Assembly (NCBI RefSeq): GCF_900747795.2
Contig: NC_041396.2
Coordinates: 37,454,674-37,518,673, forward strand
Direction: 5' to 3'
From: Erpetoichthys calabaricus
Taxonomy: Eukaryota; Chordata; Cladistia; Polypteriformes; Polypteridae
DNA length: 64,000 bases
The notes below the pieces were generated by a model. That model was not told the origin of the DNA, did no database searches, and saw only the letters and a program-made list of their open reading frames with translations. Positions 33,742-45,000 of the stretch are shown one piece after another (position 1 is the first letter of the stretch; each line of letters begins with the position of its first letter). The position numbers were made by a program, and so were the translations under genes.

Positions 33742-34309
33742 CAGGATTGATTACATTTATATTTACATTTATTTTCTTAGCAGACTCTTTTATCCTAAAC
33801 GACTTAAAAAAGAGGTCAGCATAATCGCATAAACATCAGTCTACAGACCGTTTGGGAACAAATATTACAGGACAAGGGTACAAAATTGATCACCAAAAGT
33901 GATGAATCATAACAAAATAGAAGCAAGTTAACACTTTCTAGATTATAAAATCCAACAGCTAATATTAGCTAGGCAGACATTTACCAAACAAGAGAGTCTT
34001 CAAACACTTGTTAAAACATTGCGTAAGTCAGAGTGGAGGTGGGAAGCTCACTCCATCAGCTTGGAACTACACATAAAAAGAGTGTGCTTTGAGACTTGGT
34101 GCCACACAGAGGTGTCATCACTTGATGCCATTGATCAGCAGATCTGTGTGGTTGAGAAGGAGCATAACTCCTCACAAGTGTTTCCTTATATATATCTGCT
34201 GTCCCATTGACTACTCTGTAGGTAAATATCAAGGATTTGGACTTCCCTCTATAGAGAGCACAATGTGGTCATCTGAAAAGAGGAGTGACACATGCCAGCC
34301 TCATCTGGT

Positions 34310-35066
34310 TGGCAGATGTAATTTAATGTTAGTAAATGTAAAGTATTACACATAGGAAATAAAAAGTGTTACATTTGAATACACGATGGGCGGTCTGAAA
34401 ACCGAGATTACACATTATGAGAAGGATTTAGGAGTCATAGTGGACTCGGAGCTATCGACTTTCCAACAGTGTTCAGAAGCCATTAAGAAGGCAAACAGAA
34501 TGTTCAGTTATATAGCGCCCTGATGTGTGGAGTACAAGTACAAGGAGGTTGTGCTCAAACTTTATAACACACTGGTGAGGCCTCATCTGGAGTACTGTGT
34601 GCAGTTTTGTTCTCTAGGCTACAAAAACAACATACCAGCACTAGAAAAGGTCCAGAGAAAAGAAACTAGGCTGATTCCAGAGCTACAAGGGATGAATTAT
34701 GAGGAAAAGAGCGGAGCCTTTACAGTTTAAGCAAAAGAAGAATAAGACATAACATGATTGAAGTGTTTAAAATTATGAAGGGAATTAGTCCAGTGGATCG
34801 GGACTGTTATTTTAAATTTAGTTCATCAAGAACACGGGTACATAGTTGGAACCTTGTTAAGGGTAAATTTCACACATTAGGAAGTTTTTCTTTATACAAA
34901 GAACGATAGACACTTGGAATAAGTTACCGAGTAGTGTTGTAGACAGTAAGACTTTAGGGACTTTCAAAACTTGATTTGCTGTTTTTTTGGAAGAAATAAG
35001 TGGACAGGACTGGTGAGCTTTGTTGGGCTCAATGGCCTGTTCTCGTCCAGGTTGTTCTAATGTTCT
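34310..35066 (+). pseudogene. CR1-like LINE 3' end in U3
   Basis: Broken frames give FNVSKCKVLHIGN, EKDLGVIVDSELS and then LYNTLVRPHLEYCVQF. These are followed by ALEKVQRK, RRIRHNMIEVFKIMKGI and, near the end, TIDTWNKLPSSVVDS. This is the usual C-terminus of CR1-type ORF2. The sequence ends with the LLGSMACSRP-coding segment and ttctaatgttct. The orthologous copy is at 49040-49688 in U4. U2 has an empty site near 18645-18660. Confidence 0.85.
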
Positions 35067-36399
35067 ACCAGTTGCCTTATTATCCCAGCCCCAAACAACT
35101 CAGTCCATCCATATAAATCAAAAGTAGCACACAGTTTATTTTAAAGGGTTGACACTAATCTCACACATTCAGATGCCTGTGTTTAATACCAGATCTTGTC
35201 TCTTGACGTGTAAAGTTTGCATGCTCTCCAGAGATTTGTGCAGGTGGCCTCCAGGTCTTTTACAGCAGCAATTCTTAGCCTGCTTCATCTGTAAGGGAAA
35301 AAATATAATAAATAAACTCAAAACAGAGGTTCCAGACATGGAAGTCAAATAAGAATGAATTTCTAGAACTGATTTTGAGTTAGCCACAGTAATGCAGAAG
35401 TAATAAGCACATGTAAGAATTTCGCTGTACTCTGTACTTGTGATTATAATGACCATATAAACCTAGACATTGGCATTATTTAAGTGTAGAGTGGACAACA
35501 ATGGAATGACATCCCCTCCAGGATTGGTCCTTTCCCTGCACCCTGTCCTTCAAGGACAGACCGAACCTTGGAAAAGCAAGCTGAGGAGACAGAATCATGT
35601 AGCTATACTAATCACTGGATGGGAATTCTTCTTTTATGTAACAATTGAGCATACATTGCTCATTAAATATTAAATCAGCACTGTAAATAATGGCTTCATT
35701 TACTGTACAGTGAATATCAAAAATGTTCCACATAAAACAGAAATTTTATATAAAGCTTTCTGTCACAAGCAGTTTGCAAGGTGATATTTTTAATTCTGAC
35801 TAACTATCTTGATGAACCACTAAATTGACTTTTATCCAACAGAACATACTTCTTCACAATGGCTTTGTGACGCGCTCCTCTACACAGGCCAGTGTTAGTC
35901 AAACTCGGTGACCATGACCATCCATCACTTTGTTTAGCAGATTACCTCCAAAAATAGTTCCTTTTCAGGTATTTTTGCATTAAACTGTTTTTAAATTGTG
36001 TATGTTGTCACATGTGTGCTTGAGGGTCACCTTCTAGGTTCTATAGAGGTAAGTACTACCACCCCAGGGCACGAGGGAGCTCTGTTGCTGACAATGTTGT
36101 CTCTTTTTCCACCCAGATCCCAGTGAAACCACACAGTGAGGGCGACTGACTGCACCCCTTCTGGTCTATTGACTATAAAACCAAGATGTTCCTTGATAAT
36201 GCTAGGAAAGGCTCTAGAACTATGTAATGCTGAAATGGGCACTCGATGTATGGATCAACAAATGAATGCATGCTCAGTATGCTTTAGGATGTTTATTTTA
36301 AATTTACAGCATGATTGTGCTCTATACTGCCAGTGTGGGGTGAGGCTCCCCAGTATGCAGTCAAGAAATGAGGATAGCACCACACCATTCTTAAACCTA

Positions 36400-36975
36400 T
36401 TTAATCCAATTCAGTTTCATTGGAGGCCAAAGCCTATCACAGCAGCAACCAGCCCAGAACAGGCTACCAGTCCATCACAGGGCATACTCATAAACATCCA
36501 CACTCACATGCAGCGAATTTTGAATTGTCAGGTAACATAACCTGCACATCTTGGGGAGAAAAACTAACAAAGACATGGATGAAACAGACAAACTCAACAT
36601 TAACAATAAATTACCAGGTGTGAGATGCAGCTCCACTAGATCCATGAAGCTAAACTCTGTGCCATTATGGTGTCATTTTTCAGACGTATATAGAATACCT
36701 GGTGGTGTGTGCTGAAATCTTAAAACCCTACTGCCATGTGTACAACTAACTGCCTGTATGGAATGTAAATATTCTTATGTCTGGATGGCTTTTCTACTGG
36801 ACAAGACTTTTCCTCACATAGTCTGTTATATTAATTGTAAGCACTAATTTGATTACTCTAAAATTGGATGTCCTAAAATCCATTGAAACCCAGTGCAACT
36901 TTACATTCTGCCTTGAACCTAGAAATTCTGGGAAAAAAAGAAGTGGTTACAGAAAATGGATGGATGGTTATTTAA
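36400..36975. repeat. Head-to-head SINE relic pair upstream of V1R-c
   Basis: The minus-strand arm at about 36400-36680 runs from its tail near tccaattcag to its head near gtgccattatggtg. The plus-strand arm at about 36690-36975 runs from its head to the aaatggatggatgg tail. It ends about 170 bp before the V1R-c ATG. Confidence 0.72.
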
Positions 36976-37050
36976 GATGAAGTTCACACTATAATTTGAA
37001 TACAGACAAACCTCAAGCTAAATACTGAGATATCAGTTTAGATGCATTCC

Positions 37051-37130
37051 ATGATTGCTAGTTTGGAAGCTACAAAGCTCTTTGTAAATTCTACAAGTAA
37101 CCCTGTGATGTTTTCCACTTGTTCTTGCAG
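37051..37130 (+). promoter_or_regulatory. Conserved pre-ATG stretch with splice acceptor (V1R-c)
   Basis: Homologous to the other three. The acceptor is ccacttgttcttgcag (AG at 37129-37130), and the ATG follows after 16 nt. Confidence 0.6.
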
Positions 37131-37146
37131 CTTGTCAACTCTCACA

Positions 37147-38112
37147 ATGCCCCCTGTGGACACGAGAGCTGCAATTCGACCCTACGCTTTCCTTCTGCTG
37201 ACTGTCATTGGCATTCCATCCAATCTGGCCGTCTGCTTTGCCTTCTTACGTGCCCTACGCAATGACAGAAGATTGCTGACTGCAGACATCATCCTGTGTC
37301 ATCTCACCTTTTCTAACCTAATGCTTGGCTGCACGCGTGGGATTCCCCAGACGCTACACACATTTGGCTACAAACTGAAGTTTACCGACCTTGATTGTAA
37401 ATTAATCATCTTGTCTTTCCGCTCATTCAGGGGCCTCTCCATTAGTCTAACATGCCTGCTAAGTACGTATCAGGCTGTGGTGATCTCTCCTGCCTCCTCC
37501 AAACTTGACACACTGAAGTCACAAATTCCCAGGTTCCTGACACTTACTGTGACATTGCTGTATGTGTTCTACTTTGTGTCAGGTATCAGTACTTCCATCC
37601 ATGGTGTTGCGAACCTTGTTAACAACACTATGCCTCCATACACATTTAACTTTGAATTCTGCTATGCCACCTTCTACACATTCACAGCATTTTTTGGGAT
37701 TGGCATGGCAGTCATGATGAGAGATCTTGTGTTTATAGTGCTGATGACCATCATGAGCGGATACATCTTACTGCTTCTCTACCGACACAGCAAGAAGGTG
37801 AAGAGCATCCGATCATCAGATCGTGCACAGCTAGGAGCCCGAGCTGAAGTGAAAGCATCTCGTGCTGTGGTTACTCTCGTCACTATCTATGTGGTCTTCT
37901 TTGGCATTGATTGTGTCATGTGGCTGTACTCGATTTCAGTTGTGTGGGTTGAGCCCCTCATTTCTGACATAAGAATGTACTTCACCATGCTCTATAGTTC
38001 AGTGTGCCCCATTGTGATCATTGCCACTAATCCCAAAGTTCAGGCCAAACTTAGGGTCTATATGCCAGAAAGGAGAACTCATTCAGTGGAAACCCTCAGC
38101 TCCACAGTTTAA
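37147..38112 (+). CDS. V1R/ORA-type chemoreceptor, V1R-c (intact)
   Basis: A 321-residue seven-helix receptor, collinear with V1R-a and V1R-d. Start MPPVDTRAAIRPYAFLL, TM2 with FSNLMLGCTRGIPQTL, TM3 with RGLSISLTCLLSTYQ. The cysteines at 84 and 172 and the NNT sequon are kept. TM6 reads VVFFGIDCVMWLYS and the tail ends LSSTV. Compared with V1R-d about 20 residues differ. Several cluster in TM2 and the first extracellular loop (G61/D, K78/M, D83/G) and around TM4 and loop 2. A longer open frame reaches up to 37042, but the added 35 codons cross the conserved splice acceptor and are not phase-conserved in V1R-a, so I start at 37147. Confidence 0.94.
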   Translation: MPPVDTRAAIRPYAFLLLTVIGIPSNLAVCFAFLRALRNDRRLLTADIILCHLTFSNLMLGCTRGIPQTLHTFGYKLKFTDLDCKLIILSFRSFRGLSISLTCLLSTYQAVVISPASSKLDTLKSQIPRFLTLTVTLLYVFYFVSGISTSIHGVANLVNNTMPPYTFNFEFCYATFYTFTAFFGIGMAVMMRDLVFIVLMTIMSGYILLLLYRHSKKVKSIRSSDRAQLGARAEVKASRAVVTLVTIYVVFFGIDCVMWLYSISVVWVEPLISDIRMYFTMLYSSVCPIVIIATNPKVQAKLRVYMPERRTHSVETLSSTV

Positions 38113-38186
38113 AATGCCTTTAATTCTGCAAATGTAAAACATTACACAGTATGTACAATCATTAATTGTTATTTTTCAGTCTAGTA

Positions 38187-38192
38187 AATAAA
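38187..38192 (+). terminator. Poly(A) signal of V1R-c
   Basis: AATAAA lies 75 nt after the stop, conserved in position. Confidence 0.75.
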
Positions 38193-38199
38193 ATTGCAA

Positions 38200-39384
38200 A
38201 ACATATGGAGGTGTGGATTATGGTGTTAATGTGGAAGTGAATTAAGGATTCTTCCAGGGGTTCTCTACCACTGTAAAAATGGAAGCAGAAATTGGGTTAG
38301 CTATTGTGTTCCACCTTTAGTCTTTGCCCTGAGACACTCCTCAGGCTCACATCTGTGACACTATGCATTTCCTAAGCTCAGAAATGGTGTACACCAGAAC
38401 CTGTAGAGGAGAAATGGACACAAATGCAGAAATCAACACCAAGTCATCACATGATACACTCATCCATGAAGGGTTCATATAGAACGAGCAGTTAAAATTT
38501 CTTTTGGAGAGGACAAGAAAGTAAAAAGCTATGTGAATATGAGGAATATATACAAACCTAACACAGTCAGTGACTGGTCTAGGCAATCCTCAGTCCTTGG
38601 AGCTAAGAGGTGACAACATTAACTACCATACCATGACCTGTGTTTTTTCTAAAAATGCACAAAATCAATAGACGTCAATTGACATTCTGGGCCATACTTG
38701 TTTAGTGAGAGGTGTGAGGCTCACCCCTGTTGGGGACAGGAGGTCGCCACATGTTATGAATAAAGCTATTGTAATATGAACAAGTCCTTTTAGGGTTTGC
38801 AGGGACAGATGGCATCATTAGCAGAAACTCTAACATGGTGTCCCTGGTCCAAAAGAAGACCAGCCTTGAAACAGAAGTAATTCTGACAGGAAATGTTAAC
38901 ACGTGGGGATGTAAAAGACCTTTTTGGACAGATAGCTTGGAGTCAGGATTGTACATGTTTGCAAGAGGAGGAGAAGCAGGGATTGCATAAAAAGTATGAA
39001 AGGTATTTAGAGTAGTGGTAGTTGTTACTGTTATGTTTAGTTGTAATAGGCACCTTAGATTGAAACTGAGAGGCAAAACCTGTGTAGGTAAGTCCAGTGA
39101 GGTTGTTAGATTTCTATTTGTTTTTCCAATGTGTAATTTGCTCCCTAATGCCATTTCTCCCTTGTGTGTAATAAAACCACCCTTTTTGTACTTTTCTTTT
39201 CATCCTTACTCTGTATTAAGGAAAAGGACATGCACCCTATTGGCCAGACAGGAAATAAACAGACGTCAGTTTGAGAAGGCAAATCACACATAACTGTCAG
39301 AGAAGACAATGTGATTAAGTGATTCTGTCCTCTGATTCATCACCTTTAGCATCACCAATCCATCTTCAGTATCTATTCTGTAGC
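38200..39384. other. 3' flank of U3, non-coding
   Basis: Homologous to 59225-60716 in U4, minus the SINE and LINE-tail insertions found there. No coding sequence was recognised, and U1 and U2 have a different flank. Confidence 0.6.
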
Positions 39385-39430
39385 ATGTTACATCCATCCA
39401 TCCATCCATCCATCTGTCTGTCTATCCACC
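39385..39430. repeat. (CATC)n/(CTGT)n simple repeat at the U3-U4 junction
   Basis: A short tetranucleotide array exactly where U3 ends and U4 begins. The right end of U4 (60716) also meets a tetranucleotide array. Confidence 0.85.
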
Positions 39431-41408
39431 AGATATGCCTGCCCTTTCTTTCCTCTGTTCACCAGACATTGTAGACCTCTTGTGGCCACTGAAAGACATT
39501 ATGCCCAGGTACAGATGCTGGCCACTGGATATTTCGGCGTTTTATATATAGAGAGCTATGGCTGAGATATCCTATTGAAATGTATCACTGTTTAAACAAA
39601 TCCACAAAAAATGCATAGCACATTGTGATTTTTGCAAGCACAGAAAGAGTGATCACATGTAAAGACAAACAGAAGATTTGTTTAAAAGAAGCGTCAGTAT
39701 CATTCAATAAATTAATTATTAAAATATAGGTAATCAACAACAAAGTTAATTTTATCTGAGTTAGAAGCTAAATTTGACAGAGAAAATACTAAATGGAGTC
39801 ATAAATGACAATGATTCTGAATCACATCAGTTGAATGTGGCTGATTCCTTTTTGTTTATTATTATCAGCAGAAATAACAGTAATTAACAATTATACTCAA
39901 AAGAGCAACGACACTCATAAAAGTTTTCATCAGTTCATTCACCACCTGGTGCCTCTTCAATAAGGAATCCTTAATGTGACCTCAGGGGTGGCTGCCTTGT
40001 TGTTTCTGTTCAACACCTTGGCCTCCTGGAGGACCCTTCTCCAGTATAAAGAAGCAAAAACAGCAACACCTGGCCTGTGCAATTTAGCTATTTGCTGCAA
40101 TACCTCTAATAAAATTTAAATTCACTTGAACATTTTTTATAATTAAATATTGCAAGGAAATTCTTTGCTATCTGTTGAAAAGTAGACATTTAGTGGAACT
40201 TGGAAATCATCAGTTTACGAGACTTATGGGATTTCAGCTCTTTATATTTTCTCTGACCAGGACCAGAGATGTGAAGGCACTGCCGGCCCAGAAAGCACAG
40301 GTGAGTTCAACAGTGTCATGAAGTAAAAGAATTTAAGACAATATTAACTGTACCAAAATATATAAAGATACAGGCAGAACATAAAAACTCCACAAGGGGT
40401 GACATGGCCAACATTTGGACTCAGTCTCCTGGAGCTTCTAGTGCTAACTATTATGTTGACCACATGTAGTATTTTTTGTATTAGTGTTTAAAAATGTTAG
40501 ATGTTTTTATTTTTTTTTTTTACTTCCTCATATTCAAATATGTCACTCTGCGTACAGTACAATGAAGTTCTTGATTGCATGTTTCTTCAGAACAGTTGAC
40601 AATAATACAAAACCAACAGTTGACACAGACACACACAGTTTACACATATATATCTGAAGATTCAACACATTATTTATAATCTCATCGTGATTTTTGACAG
40701 ACATTGTATTTTCTTTCAAATTTTCACCTTCATAACTCTCAACATGGACAGCCATTTTCACCCAGCACTTTATGTCAGAACCTCCTGGTCGCTCTCTCTG
40801 GTGCTAACTGGAGTGAGTAAAAGATCTTCAATTCCACTGTGTGCAGTGAATAAAACAATGTCTTATTAAGGAATGGAATTCAATTCTGAAATGTCTTAGT
40901 CACTTTATAAAAAATATTACTGTCTTTGAAAATCCAATAAAAAAGAATACAACTTATTTCTGTGCGGCGGTCTTCAGTGAATGCAGCAGAGCGCTGTGAA
41001 CAGTTCTCAGCTAAAATACAAGTACAGATTATACGAATTACTAAACACAGAACTGGTACACATATAAATAGATTTGGTAAAACACACAAAGAACAAGGTA
41101 GAAACTGATTAAAGATAAATGGAAACCAAAAAAATCTGCCCATTAATTAATTGATTAATTAATTGATGAAAATGCTGCTTCACTTTAAAGTGTTGGCCAT
41201 CTTTTTAAATTGATTTAATGTTTTTCTGTTTTTTGATTTAACTGGCACCTTGGAAGGAAAGCTAATTTTATTTTAGGACTCATATGTTATATCAACGGGG
41301 CTTCTTAACCAGATAAACTGTCCAGATTTGCTTGACTTCAAGGCTAACTGATTACTGACATGGCATGTGATTTTGTTGACTGTAAGTTTACAGTCACAAG
41401 AACACAAG

Positions 41409-41934
41409 TGTTCTGGTTCTAATTGTTTTTGCAAACCTTTGTAATCCTAATATAAAAATCCTAATGCTACTGCTGCAAGCAGGAAGCCATGTGACAGGAG
41501 GCAGGAAGTAGGAAGTGAGTGCAGCAGCAGTAAGCATGGTGTGTTTATTACCTCTGTGTTTGTACTCTCAAACAATCCTTCGCCATCCTGCTTAGTTAGC
41601 CCTTGTGAAGGCATTCCCTGTAAGTTCTCTTTTTTCTAGTTTTATAGTCTTTGTTTAAGTAACTTTGGTTAAGGAGTGTCAAAGTAAATGTTGTATTTCA
41701 TTACATAAATTTACTGAGCCTTTGGCTGTTAAGCTCTTAGTTATAAATGCTGCTGTATTTACTCAATGTTACTTATACAAGTACTTATTAGTGTTTGTTT
41801 GTATTTGTATTTACAGTTTCACACCATTTTTGTAATTAAACATTCTCTACATCACTTCGTGGTTCCGGGAATTATTGCATGAAGGTGTTTAGCTTGCTGG
41901 ATAATTGAACAGGAGATTCAGTGAGGCCAGTACA
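41409..41934 (+). repeat. 5' LTR of the BEL/Pao element
   Basis: 526 bp, beginning TG and ending CA. It is nearly identical to the 3' LTR, differing by one short length difference and about one substitution by eye. Confidence 0.95.
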
Positions 41935-42063
41935 GTGAAAAGGGAGACCTATAAGCAAGATTGTTCAGTGGCTCTGACTCCATTGTCTTATAAGGCATCT
42001 TAAGGCAGAAATAACAGCGCAGTAATTTGCTCAAGAATTGCTAGAGGAGTTACAGTTACTACA

Positions 42064-45000
42064 TTGTCCAGTTGTCCATGTAAAATGGAGTTTCAAGAAT
42101 TGGAAGTTAGATCTGTTGCTTGTCGTTCGACTAAATCTTCTGCTGTTTCAAATGTCAGTGTAGCAGCAGCCAAAGCACGTGCTAAGGCAGAAGCTGCCCA
42201 AGCTAGAGCTGCCTTTTCAAAGAAGGAGATTGAACTTAGAATGGAAAAGGCCCGTCTAGAAGCCACGTTAGATGCTCTGGAGAAAGAGAGAGAGGCAGAG
42301 GCTGCGCTGGCTGAAGCAGCTGTGATGGAGGCTGCAGTTGCAAACTTAGAGGCCGCAGAAATTGAACTCGGATCCCAGTTACTGCCAGCACAGAGCCCAC
42401 AGCAGCGTACTGAACAGTATGTAAATGAGCATAGCGGCAGGCATTCATTCAGGGAAGGATGTTTGAATAATGGCCCCATTCCTGACATGTGTGTCCTCAA
42501 CCTGGTAGCAGATGAAAATATAGCCAGAGAAGAAGCAAGCTATCTGGCATCAGGTCATCCTGCAGATACTACTGTACACAATAAAGAGTCTCCTTTAAGG
42601 CAAAGGAGCCATCCTACCCTTTTAAGTAATCAGCCAAGCAGTGCTCGGAGCCTGCCTGTGCTAACACCTTGCCCCAGTCGTTATAACCACCACATGGATG
42701 AAACTGCTGGACACTCTCGTGACCATGCCTCATCAGATTTAGCAAGGTATCTGGTACGAAGCCAACTGATATCATCCGGACTAAATAAGTTTGATGACCG
42801 GCCCGAGAATTATTTGGCCTGGAAATTCACATTCCTTAATGCCATAGAGACATTGGGTCTTACAGCGGGAGAAGAGATAGATTTATTGATTAAATGGCTT
42901 GGGACAGAATCTGCAGAACATGCGCGTCGCATCAAGTCAGCGAATGTGCGGAACTTGTCTATTGGGCTGCAGCGCATTTGGGAGAGATTGGAGGAGATTT
43001 ATGGGTCACCAGAAGCCATAGAAAGTGCTCTGCTTGCAAAACTGGACAATTTTCCTAAAATATTACTAAAAGAACACCAAAAGCTTAGGGAACTGAGTGA
43101 TTTACTGTCTGAGGTTGAGGCTGCAAAACGAGATGGTTTTTTAGCAGGGTTTTCCTACTTGGACACTGCTAGAGGTGTTAACCCAATAGTAGAAAAGCTC
43201 CCATATGCGCTTCAGGAGAAGTGGATGATGCAGGGCTCCCGCTATAAGCAAGAACACAAGGTCACCTTTCCCCCATTTTCCTTCTTTTTGCAGTTCATAC
43301 GCGGTGAAGCTAAGGCACGTAATGACCCCAGCTTTACTCTCCCCTCCTCCACTGTTAACCCAAACAAGAGAGAGAGATTCGTCGAGAGTCACAGTAATGC
43401 CCGTAAGCCAGTGTCTGTACACAAAACAGATATTACTCCCTGTTCCAATTCCCCAGCCAATGATGACCCAGATAGACAATGTCCAGTTCATCGCAAACCT
43501 CACCCCCTGAGAAAGTGCAGAGGCTTTAGAGAGATGCCCCTCGATGAACGGAAAAGAATATTAAAAACACATAACATCTGTTTCAAATGCTGCGCATCAA
43601 CCAAACATGTTGCCAGATGTTGTGAAACAAGTGTCAAATGTTCTGAATGTGAGAGTGACAGGCATTCAGCTGCCCTCCATCCAGGCCCAGCTCCTTGGCT
43701 GTCCAAGTCCCCTTCTCCCCTCGCACAGCATGGCGGGGAGAAGAAAGAAGCAGCAGATGACGCTATTACGTCCAAATGCACTGAGGTGTGTGGTGAAGGC
43801 TTTAGTGGGAAATCCTGTGCAAAAATATGCCTTGTGAATGTTTATCCAGCCAGTGACCGCAGCAAAAGCAGGAGGATGTATGCCATGCTGGATGACCAAA
43901 GCAATAGGTCCCTAGCTCGGCCAGATTTTTTTGACATTTTCAACATAGATGGACCTTCAGCTGCATATACATTGAAAACCTGCTCTGGAATAGCTGAGAC
44001 TACTGGCAGGCGAGCGGTTGGTTATATCATAGAGTCATTAGATGAAAAAGTAAGTCTTCCTTTGCCCATACTCCTAGAATGCGATATGATCCCTGACAAC
44101 AGGGATGAAATTCCTACTCCAGAAGCTGCTCACAATCACCATCACCTCAAGGCAATTGCCCATGAAATACCACCTCGTGATACAGAAGCAGCAATTCTGC
44201 TGTTGCTGGGAAGGGACATGTTAAGGGTGCATAAAGTCCGTAAGCAGATCAATGGGCCCCATGATGCAGCATATGCCCAAAAATTGGACTTGGGCTGGGT
44301 AATAATTGGTGATGTGTGCCTGGGTGGTACACACAGGCCTTCAGAGGTCACTAGCATGAAAACTTACATACTGGATAATGGCAGGCCAAGTCTCTTTCAC
44401 CCATGCGAGAGCCATATGATGGTCAAAGAGAGGTTCATCCCTTCTGAGCAGCACCAACTCTTTTGCCGCATTCCCAGTGAAAGCCATCTGACTGGAGCAA
44501 ATGGGGAGAAACTTGGACAATCGGTTTTCTACCAAACAAAAAGTGATCACAAACTTGCACCTTCTATGGAAGATCTTTTGTTTCTCAAAACTATATTGAA
44601 TGAATTCTTCCAAGACTCCAGCAACAGCTGGGTGGCCCCACTTCCTTTTCGCAAAGCACGTAGGCAATTGCCTAATAATCGTGTATATGCTATGAATCGT
44701 TTTAGATCTCTAAGCCGCACCCTTGAGAAACATCCAGAGATGAAAGCTCATTTTCTAGAATTCATGAAAAGGATGTTGGATAGCTGTCATGCAGAGCTTG
44801 CGCCTCCGGTTCAAGAAGGTAAGGAGTACTGGTATTTGCCCTTCTTCGGAGTGTACCACACACAAAAGCCCACCCAAATACGTGTGGTTTTTGATTCTAG
44901 TGCTCAATTTGAAGGGGTTTCCCTTAACAATGTGCTGCTCTCTGGGCCAGACTTGAATAATAGCCTGTTGGGTATCCTTATAAGATTTAGGAAGAACCCC

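Larger units (their letters stand above)
30107..39400 (+). repeat. Segmental duplication unit U3 (V1R-c unit)
   Basis: It begins near the ccagatatgcc segment, matching 39431 in U4, and ends in CATC/CTGT simple repeats at 39385-39425. By eye it aligns with U4 over almost its full length at high identity: 30107-32150 with 39431-41408, 33744-35280 with 48490-49850, 35330-36165 with 55072-55900, and 36190-39380 with 56455-60716. Relative to U4 it lacks about 550 bp near 36180. Confidence 0.85.

Noticed and set aside
37042-37146. N-terminal extension of V1R-c to 37042 (and of V1R-d to 58081)
   Set aside because: The extension crosses a conserved splice acceptor. The spacer length differs by one base in V1R-a and V1R-b, so the phase is not kept, and the V1R family does not have such an N-terminus.
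42093-42500. Minus-strand open frames of 70-135 codons across the BEL/Pao element
   Set aside because: Shadows of the plus-strand coding region.
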